Assembly (NCBI GenBank): GCA_021234155.1
Contig: JAJEKV010000032.1
Coordinates: 2,388,783-2,452,782, forward strand
Length of the DNA: 64,000 bases
Origin: Isoetes taiwanensis
Lineage: Eukaryota; Streptophyta; Lycopodiopsida; Isoetales; Isoetaceae
Direction: 5' to 3'
Under the pieces are notes generated by a model. The model was not told where the DNA came from, searched no databases, and was given only the letters and a program-made list of their open reading frames with translations. Below are positions 22,776 through 31,506 of this stretch, in pieces; position 1 is the stretch's first letter; each line of letters opens with the position of its first letter. Both the position numbers and the translations under genes were made by a program.

Positions 22776-23597
22776 TATGGGGCAGAAGTGTGGGGTCCGG
22801 TGATATCCCTCAACACCTGGAATGACCTCGAGCAGGTGCAGAATGCCTTCTTGGCACGGGCCCTGGGGGTGAAGTCCACAATTCCGTACCAGATCCTACT
22901 CGAGGAGACAGGCTTTCTACCCCTTCAACGGGCTGCATTGGAACGCCATATCGTTTACTTCCAAAAGGTGGTCGCTATGGCTGATACACGCTTGCCCCAC
23001 CTTGCTTTGGCCACGGCGATGGGTCCCCAACACCTGAAATCCTGTTGGAAAGACAAGCAAGCTCAGTGGTTCTCACGCTGGGGTGTGCAGGCAAACAGAT
23101 GCGTCCAGGTCAGGACAAAGAAAGATCGCGAGGCACTTAAATTGTACCTAGATGCTACTTTCCTTCGCAAGCTCTGGAATGCATAGGCTCTGACGCATGT
23201 TAAGCTGGCACACTATCAGCAGCAAGTCAATCCTAGGCTTACAAGAGGCCCACACCAGTACTTGTACACCTAGCTGCCCATGAAGAAGCGCAGACTTATA
23301 GCTTCCATTCGCACGGGTGCACATCGCCTCCGCATTGAAACAGGGCGTTGGGCTCGGGAACCACGCGAACAAAGGCTTTGCCAGTGTTGCCACCAGGGCG
23401 CGATTGAGGATGAATGTCATACCCTCCAGATCTGCCCAGCATTTGCCCATATCCAAGAGCGATATGTTCGATTACTAGTGCCTGGCCAGCCGTTGCATCA
23501 GTTATTGACTACAACATCAGTGGGATTGTTGGGGTCATACCTCCAGGAGGTTATGGATGCACGAACTCGTTTGTGTCCTACGGGACGGTATTGAACT
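22776..23597 (+). pseudogene. LINE A ORF2, C-terminal part
   Basis: Resumes the LINE reading frame with YGAEVWGPVISLNTW and continues through EETGFLPLQRAALERHIVYF. Then come RLIASIRTGAHRLRIETGRW and the Cys/His segment LCQCCHQGAIEDECHTLQIC (about 23380-23440), typical of the post-RT region of LINE ORF2 and probably nucleic-acid binding. It ends LCPTGRY with a TGA near 23595. A stop after LRKLWNA (23185) and one near 23270 disrupt it. The same segments occur in the copies at 1618-2400, 25930-27830 and 35250-36465. Confidence 0.85.
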
Positions 23598-23630
23598 GTC
23601 CTATGCAATTGTACAGTGTGCCAGCATGCT

Positions 23631-23686
23631 TATTACTGCTAAGGTTTTTCCCTCGAAAACCCTTCGGGGTAATCCTGTCAGTAATA
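23631..23686 (+). other. LINE A 3'-UTR hairpin
   Basis: TATTACTG (23631-23638) pairs with CAGTAATA (23679-23686). An inner stem AAGGTTTT / AAAACC(C)TT closes the loop TCCCTCG. Equivalent hairpins occur in all other copies of the family. Confidence 0.7.
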
Positions 23687-23750
23687 CGCTTGCTGCTCTC
23701 TTTTTGTTTGGGTCCCATAGGCCAATTGGTCTCCGTGAACGCTAAAAAAC

Positions 23751-23782
23751 CTATTCTATTCTATTCCATTCTATTCTATTCT
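23751..23782 (+). repeat. (TTCTA)n tail of LINE A
   Basis: A CTATT/TTCTA pentamer array with one variant (CCATT) ends LINE A. Copia sequence starts immediately afterwards. Confidence 0.85.
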
Positions 23783-23790
23783 GAAACCTT

Positions 23791-24925
23791 TTACAGCTCA
23801 ATGCCTTTGTCATAATAGCGCAATACATCTTCGTGAATCTCTGCTATTTTGATATTTGGCGTCGTAGCTACGGGTGGAGGTTATCAGCAAGTTGATCCTC
23901 AGACTTAATGTACTTCAATTGAATAAAACCTTTGTTTACCATATCTCTAATATAATGCATCTCCATCTCAATGTGTTTGGTTCTTTCATGCAACACAGGA
24001 TTTTTTGTCATACTATACAACTTTGATTGGCACAATATAATTCTGTACTTTCTACCTGTTTAATTTCCAATTCATCCAAAAATCTTCTGGTCCATATTAT
24101 CTCCTTGGCTGCTAATGTGGTTGATGCATATTCAGATTCTGCTGTAGAAAGTGCTATTGAAGACTGCTTCTTGCTTCTCCAGCTCACTGGTGCTCCTCCC
24201 AACATCAATATGTATCCTGATGTGGATTTTCTTTCATCTGGATCTCCACACCAGTCGGCATCACTATAACCTCTTAGTTTCAAATCATTTGAGCAGTAAA
24301 TAATGCCTGTATCCTTTGTCCCCTTCAAGAATCTTAAAATCTTTTTAGTTGCTAGCCAGTGCTCATATCTTGGATCATTATTGTATCTGCTTAAAACATT
24401 GACTATAAATGCTATGTCAGGTCTCGTGTTGTTGGCAATGAACAGCAGACTTCCCACTAATTGTCTATATGGCACTTCGTTCATCTTATCCCTTTCTTTT
24501 CCATTCTTAGAACATAAGTCCTTTGACAGCTTGGTTCCAGCCACAATGGGAGTTTTAATGGCATTACATTCTTGCATATTAAATTTTTCTAACACAGAGT
24601 CAATATACTTACTTTGATTCAAGGAGATCTTCATGTTTGCTCTGTCTCTCTTAACTTCCACACCTAGGAACTTTGACAATTCTCCCAAGTCTGTCATTTT
24701 ATACCTGCTCTTAAGTTTTTCGTTGCATTCATTCAGGAAGTTCAAATTGTTAGCTGCCAAGATGCAGTCATCTACATAAAACATTTCTCCTTTCTTAGCA
24801 GGTAGACATTCCCATCATTTGCAAGCTTTGTGAAATTTTGTTCCTTTAGGAAACCATCAATATAAAAGTACCATTGCCTTGGGGATTGTTTCAAACCATA
24901 GACTGCCTTTTTAAGCCTCCACACC
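23791..24925 (-). pseudogene. Copia RT (C-terminal half) and RNase H
   Basis: On the minus strand: VWRLKKAVYGLKQSPRQWY just after the foldback element, MFYVDDCILAANNL at 24784 (the YVDD catalytic pair), then the RNase H block LRGYSDADWCGDPDERKSTS and SIALSTAESEYASTT. A one-base frameshift occurs at about 24010 (CANQSCIV then MTKNPVLHERTKHIEMEMHY). The frame runs through DQLADNLHP and, after another shift, ends LRYYDKGIEL with TAA near 23803. It reverse-transcribes the element's RNA and removes the RNA strand. The catalytic residues are present, but the frame is broken. Confidence 0.9.
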
Positions 24926-24930
24926 CATTA

Positions 24931-25461
24931 GGGTTTTTTTGAGATTAAAAAAGGGCCTTCAAAACATGCCAACTAAGCCAAATGAAGATAAATGAACTAC
25001 CAATCAGAAATCAGAGCCTGACGGGTCCAGTCAGCAAAACTGTTATAACTAACTCACTTTTTTAGCATAACTATTGATAGAAAAGTCCAAATGAGCTCTC
25101 GTTTAGTGCAATAGATAGATCTCGTTGAGATCTTTCCAACCTTAGGTGCTTTGCACATATTTTAACCACTTATGATTGTCAAAACTCCAGAAAATATGGT
25201 TTTTACCATTTTTTACTATCCTACGGGGCTAAAAGATATGCAAACCACCCAAGGTTGGAAAAATCTCAATGAGATCTATCTATTGCACCAAACAAGAGCT
25301 CATTTGGACTTTTCTATCAACACTTATGCTAGAAAATGTGATCCAGTGAGTTAGTTATAACTGTTTTGCTGACTGGATTACCAGTTCTGTTTTCTGATTG
25401 GTAGTTCATATAGCTTAGTCAGCAGTTCTTAGAAGGCCCTTTTATGATCTCAAAAAATCCC
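24931..25461. mobile_element. 531-bp foldback MITE
   Basis: Two long complementary arms of roughly 260 bp each meet near the centre. The ends read GGGTTTTTTTGAGATTAAAA and its imperfect complement. It is flanked by TA at 24929-24930 and 25462-25463, which would fit a Tc1/mariner-type TA duplication. Arms differ by scattered substitutions and small gaps. It interrupts copia RT between GFEAGKEKH and VWRLKKAVYG. It has no coding capacity. Confidence 0.85.
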
Positions 25462-25463
25462 TA

Positions 25464-25858
25464 ATGCTTTTCTTTTCCAGCTTCAAATCCCATAGCTTGC
25501 TGCATGTATAATTCTTCCTCCAAGTCTGCATTAAAGAAAGCAGTACATACATCCATATGATGTAATTCAAGATTCAAAGCATTAGAAATAGCAATGATCA
25601 TCCTAATACTGGTTAGCATAACTACAGGTGAATATGTCTCATCAAAATCAACTCCCTTCTTTTGTGAATACCTTTGAGCTACTAACCTTGCTTTATATTT
25701 TGGACTTTCATCTGCATTTACCTTTCGTTTGAACACCCATTTGTTTCCTATGGCAATTTTCCCCTTTGGCAAATCCACTAGTTCATATGTAGATGTTCTC
25801 TCAAACGATTTCAATTCTTCTTCTACTGTATTTTTCTAATTTTGACTGTCCAATGAAT
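25464..25858 (-). pseudogene. Copia RT (N-terminal half)
   Basis: The minus strand reads KSFERTSTYELVDLPKGKIA, NKWVFKRKVNADESPKYKAR, LVAQRYSQKKGVDFDETYSP and HHMDVCTAFFNADLEEELYM (first catalytic Asp). These are the standard opening blocks of Ty1-copia RT. A stop after SLDSQN at about 25836 breaks the link to the upstream region. The LINE insertion lies just beyond. Confidence 0.9.
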
Positions 25859-25931
25859 TTATGGCCTCCTCAAAACTTTCTGGTATTCCTGATTCCAGCA
25901 CCATAAGAATTTCATCACCACTTTCTTCTTG

Positions 25932-27653
25932 GTAGTTCAATCTTCTCGTCACAATGTTCCCACTATGCACTATAATAGCCGCGAAGTTGCAGTTGTAGAT
26001 AGCTACAAGTATCTTGGTGTGGAATTCTGTAAGAACACACTTTGGGAACAGTGTATTACCAAGCGGGTGGCTGCTGGATGGAGAGCACTCTATGCAATGC
26101 AAAACAATTGTTTTCGCGCAGAAATTCATGATTGGCCACGGAAAGCCCACTTGTTTCGGGCTTTGGTAGAGCCTGTTTTACTGTATGGTTCTGAAGTGTG
26201 GGGGCCTGCCATTAGTGCTAGTGCTTGGGAGAGCTTGAAGTGGGTGCAAAAGTCTTTTCTCACTTACAACCTCAGAGTTAAAACAACGGTACCCTATGCT
26301 GTTCTTTTACAAGAGACAGGTTTTTGGCCTCTTCAACATTCTGCCATGAAGTGCCATCTCCACTATATCTGCAAGGTGCACCACATGGATGATGTTAGGT
26401 ATTCTGTTCTTGCACTTGCCATGGCTGAATCCCCTCAGCGTTTGAAACGATGTTTGAAAGAGCATTGCACTACATGGTTTGCCCCTTGGGCTGTGCACCC
26501 AGAGCACTGCCTGATGCTTGCTAGTTCTGATCCTGAGCTTTTGCAACAATATCTCAATGGCATGGAATAAAATAACGGCTAAGGTTAGCCAAATGGCTAT
26601 TTTGTAGCAGTTTTGCCAAGAAAAACGGCTAAAGTTAATGGAAAAAATGCCCAAAAAAAAGAAAATTTTAGCCCAATTTTTTTGCCGCCCAAGTGAGTTT
26701 TTGGGTTGAATAGCCAAACCTTTACCTCTAGACATATCCATCAGGACATCGATTAGCTAAACCTAAGATAGAGTGGGCTTGGAAAAATGGATAGATTAGC
26801 TTGAAATTCAACACCAGAAATTTCAAAAGGGTTTATATTTTTCTTTTTCTTTTTCCACTTTCTTTCTTGTTCCAAGTACAAAGTTGAAGCATTAGAGGAA
26901 AAGGAACAATGTAGTCCCCTTTTTTTTAGGTTTTTGAACATGTTCATGTATGTTTGTGTCTTGATTTATGTATTTACAATAAATTCAATGTCTTTACCAA
27001 AATGCTTGGATTTTTTTAAATTACTATAGCGTGATGGCTAATATTTGCCTTTCCATTTTGTGAAAGTTTAGCCAAAAGCAAGAAACTGTGATGGAGAAAA
27101 CCTGTTTAGTTTAGCCAAGTGTTAGAAACTTCTAGCCCCAATTTGAAGGTAGTTTAGCTAAACCTATTTTGGCTACACTAAAATATAGGAGTAGTAATTT
27201 ATTCCATGCTCAATGGCCGTTTTTCTCAAAAAGATATGGGACGCAGTTACTTTGGCCCAAGTGAAAACTGGTCATTATCATGCACACATAAATCCCACCT
27301 TGGCACCAGGGCCCCAAGCTTATTTGCTTGCTTCATTGTCCAGGAACAAGCTTGTAGCTATTGCATCAATTCGCACGGGGTCCCACAGGCTACGGATTGA
27401 GACAGGTAGATGGGAGCGGCCGCAATTGCCGCGAGAAGCGAGACTATGTGCCTGTTGCCAGTTACAGGTTATTGAAGATAAAAGCCATACTCTTCTGAGT
27501 TGCCCTGCTTTTGAGATAGTCCGGAATCATTTTTTGACCTTAGCATTCCATTCCACGCTTCCACAACTTCTCAGAGCACCATCTGTGCATGACTTGACAT
27601 TATACATACTTGAGGTTCTAGATAAACATCTGCAATTACTGAGCCCTCAGTAG
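25932..27653 (+). pseudogene. ORF2 C-terminal region of the second LINE copy
   Basis: Without the MITE, the frame runs about 350 residues: thumb (YKYLGVEF), connector (ALYAMQNNCFRAEIHDW, EVWGPAISASAWESLKWVQK) and the C-terminal Cys/His block LCACCQLQVIEDKSHTLLSC. The RT catalytic part is missing because of 5' truncation. It cannot act alone, but it shows what the intact C-terminus of this family looks like. Confidence 0.8.
26561..27208. mobile_element. 648-bp hAT-like MITE with 8-bp TSD
   Basis: Flanked by the direct repeat CTCAATGG (26553-26560 and 27209-27216). The ends are inverted, CATGGAATAAAATA against the complement CATGGAATAAATTA. An 8-bp duplication is the hAT hallmark. The insert has no protein; internal copies of GGCTAA/TTAGCC are frequent (for example 26576, 26586, 27060 and 27110). 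Excising it with one TSD copy restores QYLNGRFSQK in the LINE, identical to the fragment at 1618-2400. Confidence 0.88.
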
Positions 27654-27678
27654 TCATTATCTCCGCTTGTCTAGTATC

Positions 27679-27749
27679 ATCATTACTGCAAAGGTTTTTC
27701 CCTTGAAAATCTTTCGAGGCAGGGGTTTTTTAATCCTAGTAGTAATGAT
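27679..27749 (+). other. 3'-UTR hairpin of the second LINE copy
   Basis: ATCATTACT pairs with AGTAATGAT over 9 bp, with an inner AAGGTTTT stem (one arm mutated, AAAATCTT). The same structure is found in the other family members. Confidence 0.7.
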
Positions 27750-27806
27750 TGTACTAGCCCATTGTAAGGGTCCCATGACCTATTGGTCTCCGTGGACATT
27801 AAAAAA

Positions 27807-27830
27807 TCTATTCTATTCTATTCTATTCTA
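27807..27830 (+). repeat. (TTCTA)n tail of the second LINE copy
   Basis: Pentamer array ending the LINE. Copia integrase sequence starts within about 60 bp. Confidence 0.85.
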
Positions 27831-27892
27831 GTGCATTTAACCCTTGTAACCTGTTACTTCTCCCATTATCTCTCCTGCCATAATTCTGTATG

Positions 27893-28913
27893 TCAAAGTT
27901 TGCTTCTTGTTGCAATCTTTCCCCTCCTTGTATTTTCATTTGCTGGCTTTGCTGGCTTTTCTGTGCAGGCAGATCTTTCCTCATCATTCATTGATGGTTT
28001 ATATAAAACCTTTTCTTCAAAAATCACATCCCTGCTCACTAACACCCTTCTCCTTAAAGGGTCATACATTCTGTATCCCTTCGAATGAGCATCATAGCCA
28101 ACTAGAAAAGTTATAGTGGATCTGTCATCAAGTTTTTGCCTTAATTGCTGAGGTATATGAGTGTATCCAAGACAACCATATACTTTAAACATTTCATAAC
28201 TTGGGGATTTCCCTGACCATACTAGTTCTGTTTTTCCTTCTAGGCTTTTTGATGGTAAAACATTTTGTATGAGCACTGCAGTTTTGACTACCTCTTCCCA
28301 AAGAAAATTTGGCAACCCAACATGTTTTAACATGGCCCTTGTTGCATTCAAAATTGTTTTGTTTTTTCTTTCTGCTACCCCATTCTGCTGGGGAGTGTGG
28401 CTGCAAGTGTACTGCCTTTTTATGCCTTTGTCAATACAATATCTAACAAATTTGCTAGACATGTATTCCCCTCCTCGATCAGATCTAACACATCTAATTT
28501 TGTTCCCTGTTTCACATTCTACTTCTGCTGCAAAGATCTTAAAAGCCTCAAATGCTTGGTCTTTTGTCCTTAAGCAATATAACTTTGTTTTTCTGCTATA
28601 ATCAACCACAAAAGTTATGAAATACCTTTTTCCAGTGACGATAAAAAATCATTCTCATTCTCATTCTCATTCTTATATTTAGTGGACCACAAAGGTCTAT
28701 ATGGATTAAACCCATAATTTCTTTTACACTGCCCTTGGCTTTTGAAAATGGTAACCTTGAGTGTTTTCCAAGCATACAACCCTTACACAAATGATTTTCT
28801 GTATTTTTGTCATCTGCCTCAATTAAACCTTGTTTTACCATGAATTCAAGATTTTTCAAGTTTGTGTGTCCAAGCCTTTCATGCCAAGTAGCTATACTTG
28901 GAGTTAGAGTCAA
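27893..28913 (-). pseudogene. Copia GAG-pre-integrase and integrase
   Basis: From 28913 downwards: TWHERLGHTNLKNLEFMVKQ and CKGCMLGKHSRLPFS (zinc-binding His/Cys set of the pre-integrase), then IHIDLCGPLN (first catalytic Asp). A short CATTCT-type microsatellite and frame break at about 28640-28680 follow. Next come MVDYSRKTKLYCLRTKDQAF, RCVRSDRGGEYMSSKF (second Asp) and PQQNGVAERKNKTILN (catalytic Glu). The C-terminal domain includes VYGCLGYTHIPQQLRQKLDD and FLVGYDAHSKGYRMYDP. Integrase inserts the element's DNA. The catalytic triad is intact but split over two frames. Confidence 0.92.
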
Positions 28914-28990
28914 ATTAACTTTCCATAGGTCGAGAGCTTATTCCAAATAAATTGCCAACTCTTCTTCCAAGAAATTTCAATTCATTCCCA

Positions 28991-29590
28991 TCAAATATGA
29001 GTTCTCTCGAATACAACCTTCAAACCTATGTCAACTAGTTGAGAAATAGAGATTAAATTCCCAACCAAACTGGGAACACACAAAACATTTTGCAAATTCA
29101 CTATTCTGCCATTCAAGTCGAAAAGTTCTAGTATTCCAACATCTTCAACTCTTTGTAGATCCCCATTGCCAACTTGAATGTGTCCTCCATGACTTCCCTT
29201 TTTTTCTTTTAGGATTTTCGAGTTGCATGCAATGGATCTTTCTGCTCCACTATCGAAAATCAGAAAATCTTTGTGAATAATTTTGTCATAAGAAGCAATC
29301 AATGCTTTATGTTCTCTTACCTCATCATCTTCACACTCAGTCTCCTCTTCCACCTCTTCTGCCACATTAGCTTCTGAGTTGTTATGTTTCCTGAATCTTC
29401 CCCTTCCTCTCCCCCTTGCAGCTGTGTTTCCTCTGGCTCCTTTATCTTTACCCCTTGAAAATGTCTTTGGAGAAGAACAGTTTGAAGCAAAATGTCCTCT
29501 CCCTTCACAATTGCAACAACTTATTTCTTTTGTTAATGAAGGACAATCATATTTTAAATGTCCATATTGGTTGCAGTTATAGCAAGGGTC
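28991..29590 (-). pseudogene. Copia zinc knuckles and protease
   Basis: CYNCNQYGHLKYDC (about 29545-29585) and CNCEGRGHFASNC (about 29480-29520) are two CCHC knuckles that bind the packaged RNA. They are followed by an Arg/Gly-rich linker and a Glu-rich stretch. FLIFDSGAERSIACN (about 29240-29280) is the aspartic protease active site. The frame ends VVFERTHI near 28993, where a shift disconnects it from the pre-integrase. Confidence 0.88.
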
Positions 29591-30222
29591 TTTAGCATCC
29601 TTTCAGCCTCCATTCTAGTTTTAGCTAGTGTTCTAATGAAAATGGCTATATTCCCAATGCTGGTTACTGCTCTCGAAATAGCTAATACTTGCTGCTGTTG
29701 AGTATATACTACTCTTGCTCCCTCTAAGTCAGCAATGATGTTGTCAAAAACCTGAAAGAAATCATTGATGTTATCCTTGTCATGGAACTTTAACCTCCTC
29801 AACTCATTTTCCAAGACATCTATTTAAGAGGATGTCTTTTCCTCATAATTCAAGAGGATGTAGCTCCACATCTCACTAGGATGCATGCCTCTTATTTTCA
29901 AGACAATACTTGAGCTTACTTTGCTCATAATTATCCCTTGGGCTTCCCTAACTTTGGCAATTTCTCCAGTTCCTTCTTGTCTAGCAGAAATTATTTCTGC
30001 TTCTTCAGTAGCATCAGCACCATTCACTGAGCTTGAACTTCCCTCTGCAGCAACTCTTGAAGTCCTGCTTGTTCTTATCCCTTTGTCTCCTGGTTCCACA
30101 ATTTCCCACAAGCCCTCAACTTGTAAGACATGCTTAATTTTCTCCTTCCTAACTTGGAAGCCAGAATCTCCCTTAAAGACATCAATTGCACTCAGCAAAC
30201 CTGCACCAAATCTGCTTGCCAT
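29554..30222 (-). pseudogene. Copia gag
   Basis: The frame starts MASRFGAGLLSAIDVFKGDS at 30222, 12 bp inside the primer site. It includes RKEKIKHVLQVEGLWEIVEP, the usual copia gag opening, then MHPSEMWSYILLNYEEKTSS followed by a TAA at 29824-29826. The same frame continues ELRRLKFHDKDNINDFFQVF to about 29554. One nonsense codon therefore divides the gag. It forms the coat of the virus-like particle. Confidence 0.85.
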
Positions 30223-30233
30223 CTATGTCTTAA

Positions 30234-30249
30234 CCTGCTCTGATACCAA
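30234..30249 (-). other. Copia primer-binding site
   Basis: The minus strand reads TTGGTATCAGAGCAGG, complementary to the 3' end of initiator Met-tRNA, directly after the 5' LTR end (ACTTACA). Confidence 0.88.
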
Positions 30250-31207
30250 TGTAAGTATTTAAAGCAAAACCAATAACATCAAGTGCAATCACAGAATATT
30301 TATCTCAACAATCACATGTGAGTAATATTCTTCCATTTGACCAATAAGATCACAATGGGATAATCCCCTTTATCACAATCACACATTAAGAAAATTTGTA
30401 TCATCCCTTTCATTCAATCAATGTTAGTCATTACAAATATAATGCCATAATCAACTATATAGATTTCAATTTCTCACTTCACCATTGATGTCGTATTCAT
30501 ACCTTTAACTTAATGCACCAAAATCCTTCAATCAAATCGTGCTAATATAACTTGAAGACCACTGTCTTAGGTTAATCAGCTCCCGTGCATATCCCCACAA
30601 AACTAAGATGCATCTGCATTCAACTTTCTTTAATTTAGCAGTCCGGCGGTCATGCCAGACCGCTTGCAACATTTTCGATCCTGGATATCCCATGCCAGCT
30701 CCAGATTGGACCGAAGAAATTCGAACCAGAAATGGCTCCAATCATTTCGATGATACTGCCGAATATTCTCCTGAAATTTTTGAACCAGAAATGGCTCCAA
30801 CCATTTCGATGATACTGCCGAATATTCTCCTGTTAATTTCAGTGGTCCAATGGTCTAACTATTATTTTCGTTTTCCTTCTTCAATGGTCTAATGGTTTAA
30901 ACCATTATTTCCACTTCCTTCATGGAACATACTCCTTCAAGTAAATTAGGTCTGCCATTTATATGATCTCTCCAATGCACTAGTGCGTGAACTCGATGAT
31001 TCTCCAATCTTCCCAAGGTTCATACTTCATGATTGAGTTTTCCCCTGATGCATTTGTCTTGTCTTTGTGTTCTCAACAATTCACCAGACTTTATAATTTT
31101 ACTGTATGTTCTCCGAAACTTTGATAAGAACTCAGCATAACTTTCAGCATTCTTTGTGTAAGAGCTCAACATAACTTCCTGTAATAAATTAAGATATGAA
31201 CCCAACA
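30250..31207 (-). repeat. Copia 5' LTR (958 bp)
   Basis: Runs TGTTGGGTTC ... ACTTACA on the minus strand, with TG/CA ends. It contains a 58-bp direct duplication (about 30715-30772 and 30773-30831) that the 3' LTR has only once. Confidence 0.88.
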
Positions 31208-31379
31208 CATTAATAGTGGGTTATCCCACTAGGTTTAGGACCAAAGAAATGTATATAAGGGTACATAATTTCTTGTACACATAAGGGTGTTCCTACATTT
31301 TGTGGGACACCCATTTTTCTCCAAACCACTTACTATAAAATTGATAAGTATAAATACTAGTCACGCAAAAATGTACAAC

Positions 31380-31506
31380 AACTAAGCCCAAATGGCAAAC
31401 AATGCAACGGCAAAAGCTCCCCCTAAAAGGGTCATGCAAAAGCGTGCACCAACTAAGCCCAAATGGCAAGCAATGCCATGGCAAAAGCTCCTCCTAGAAG
31501 GGATGC
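31380..31506 (-). repeat. 71-bp tandem duplication of the ZIP gene's last codons
   Basis: 31449-31506 (coding end of ZIP exon 3) is repeated at about 31379-31436 with around seven changes. The downstream copy still reads GGAFAVALFAIWA and a stop, against [13 protein letters not shown] in the gene. The copy lies in the 3' UTR. Confidence 0.85.

Larger units (their letters stand above)
4160..23783 (+). mobile_element. LINE A: near-full-length non-LTR retrotransposon with two nested DNA transposons
   Basis: Three plus-strand segments (about 4160-5626, 9043-10498 and 22776-23783) join into one ORF2-type sequence of about 3.9 kb: AP-type endonuclease, reverse transcriptase, C-terminal Cys/His segment, 3' UTR hairpin and (TTCTA)n tail. 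The joins are exact because each intervening TIR element is flanked by a 4-bp duplication, and removing it restores the reading frame. No RNase H domain and no ORF1 are evident. The left boundary is judged from the jump in GC content and is uncertain by some tens of bases. The element sits in the 3' untranslated part of the copia element. Multiple frameshifts make it non-functional. Confidence 0.85.
25930..27830 (+). mobile_element. Second LINE copy, inserted in copia pol (opposite strand)
   Basis: A 5'-truncated LINE begins within VVQSSRHNVPTMHY and reads YKYLGVEFCKNTLWEQCITK, LVEPVLLYGSEVWGPAISAS and so on to LLQQYLNG. It is then split by the MITE at 26561-27208 and resumes RFSQKIWDAVTLAQVKTGHY to HLQLLSPQ (stop about 27651). 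The 3' UTR hairpin (27679-27749) and the (TTCTA)n tail follow. Apart from the MITE, the C-terminal reading frame is open throughout, so it is better preserved than LINE A. It is closely similar to the fragment at 1618-2400. Confidence 0.88.
3430..31207 (-). mobile_element. Ty1-copia LTR retrotransposon, split by nested insertions
   Basis: All parts of a minus-strand copia element are present in the right order: 5' LTR (30250-31207), primer site (30234-30249), gag, zinc knuckles, protease, integrase, RT and RNase H (30222 down to 23791), polypurine tract (4075-4086) and a shortened 3' LTR (3430-4074). Integrase before RT defines the copia order. The pol sequence is interrupted by a foldback element, a LINE and a LINE-borne MITE. 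The 3' untranslated part is interrupted by LINE A, which stretches the element from roughly 6 kb to 27.8 kb. Several stops and frameshifts show that it is inactive. The outer U5 end of the 3' LTR is missing. Confidence 0.85.
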
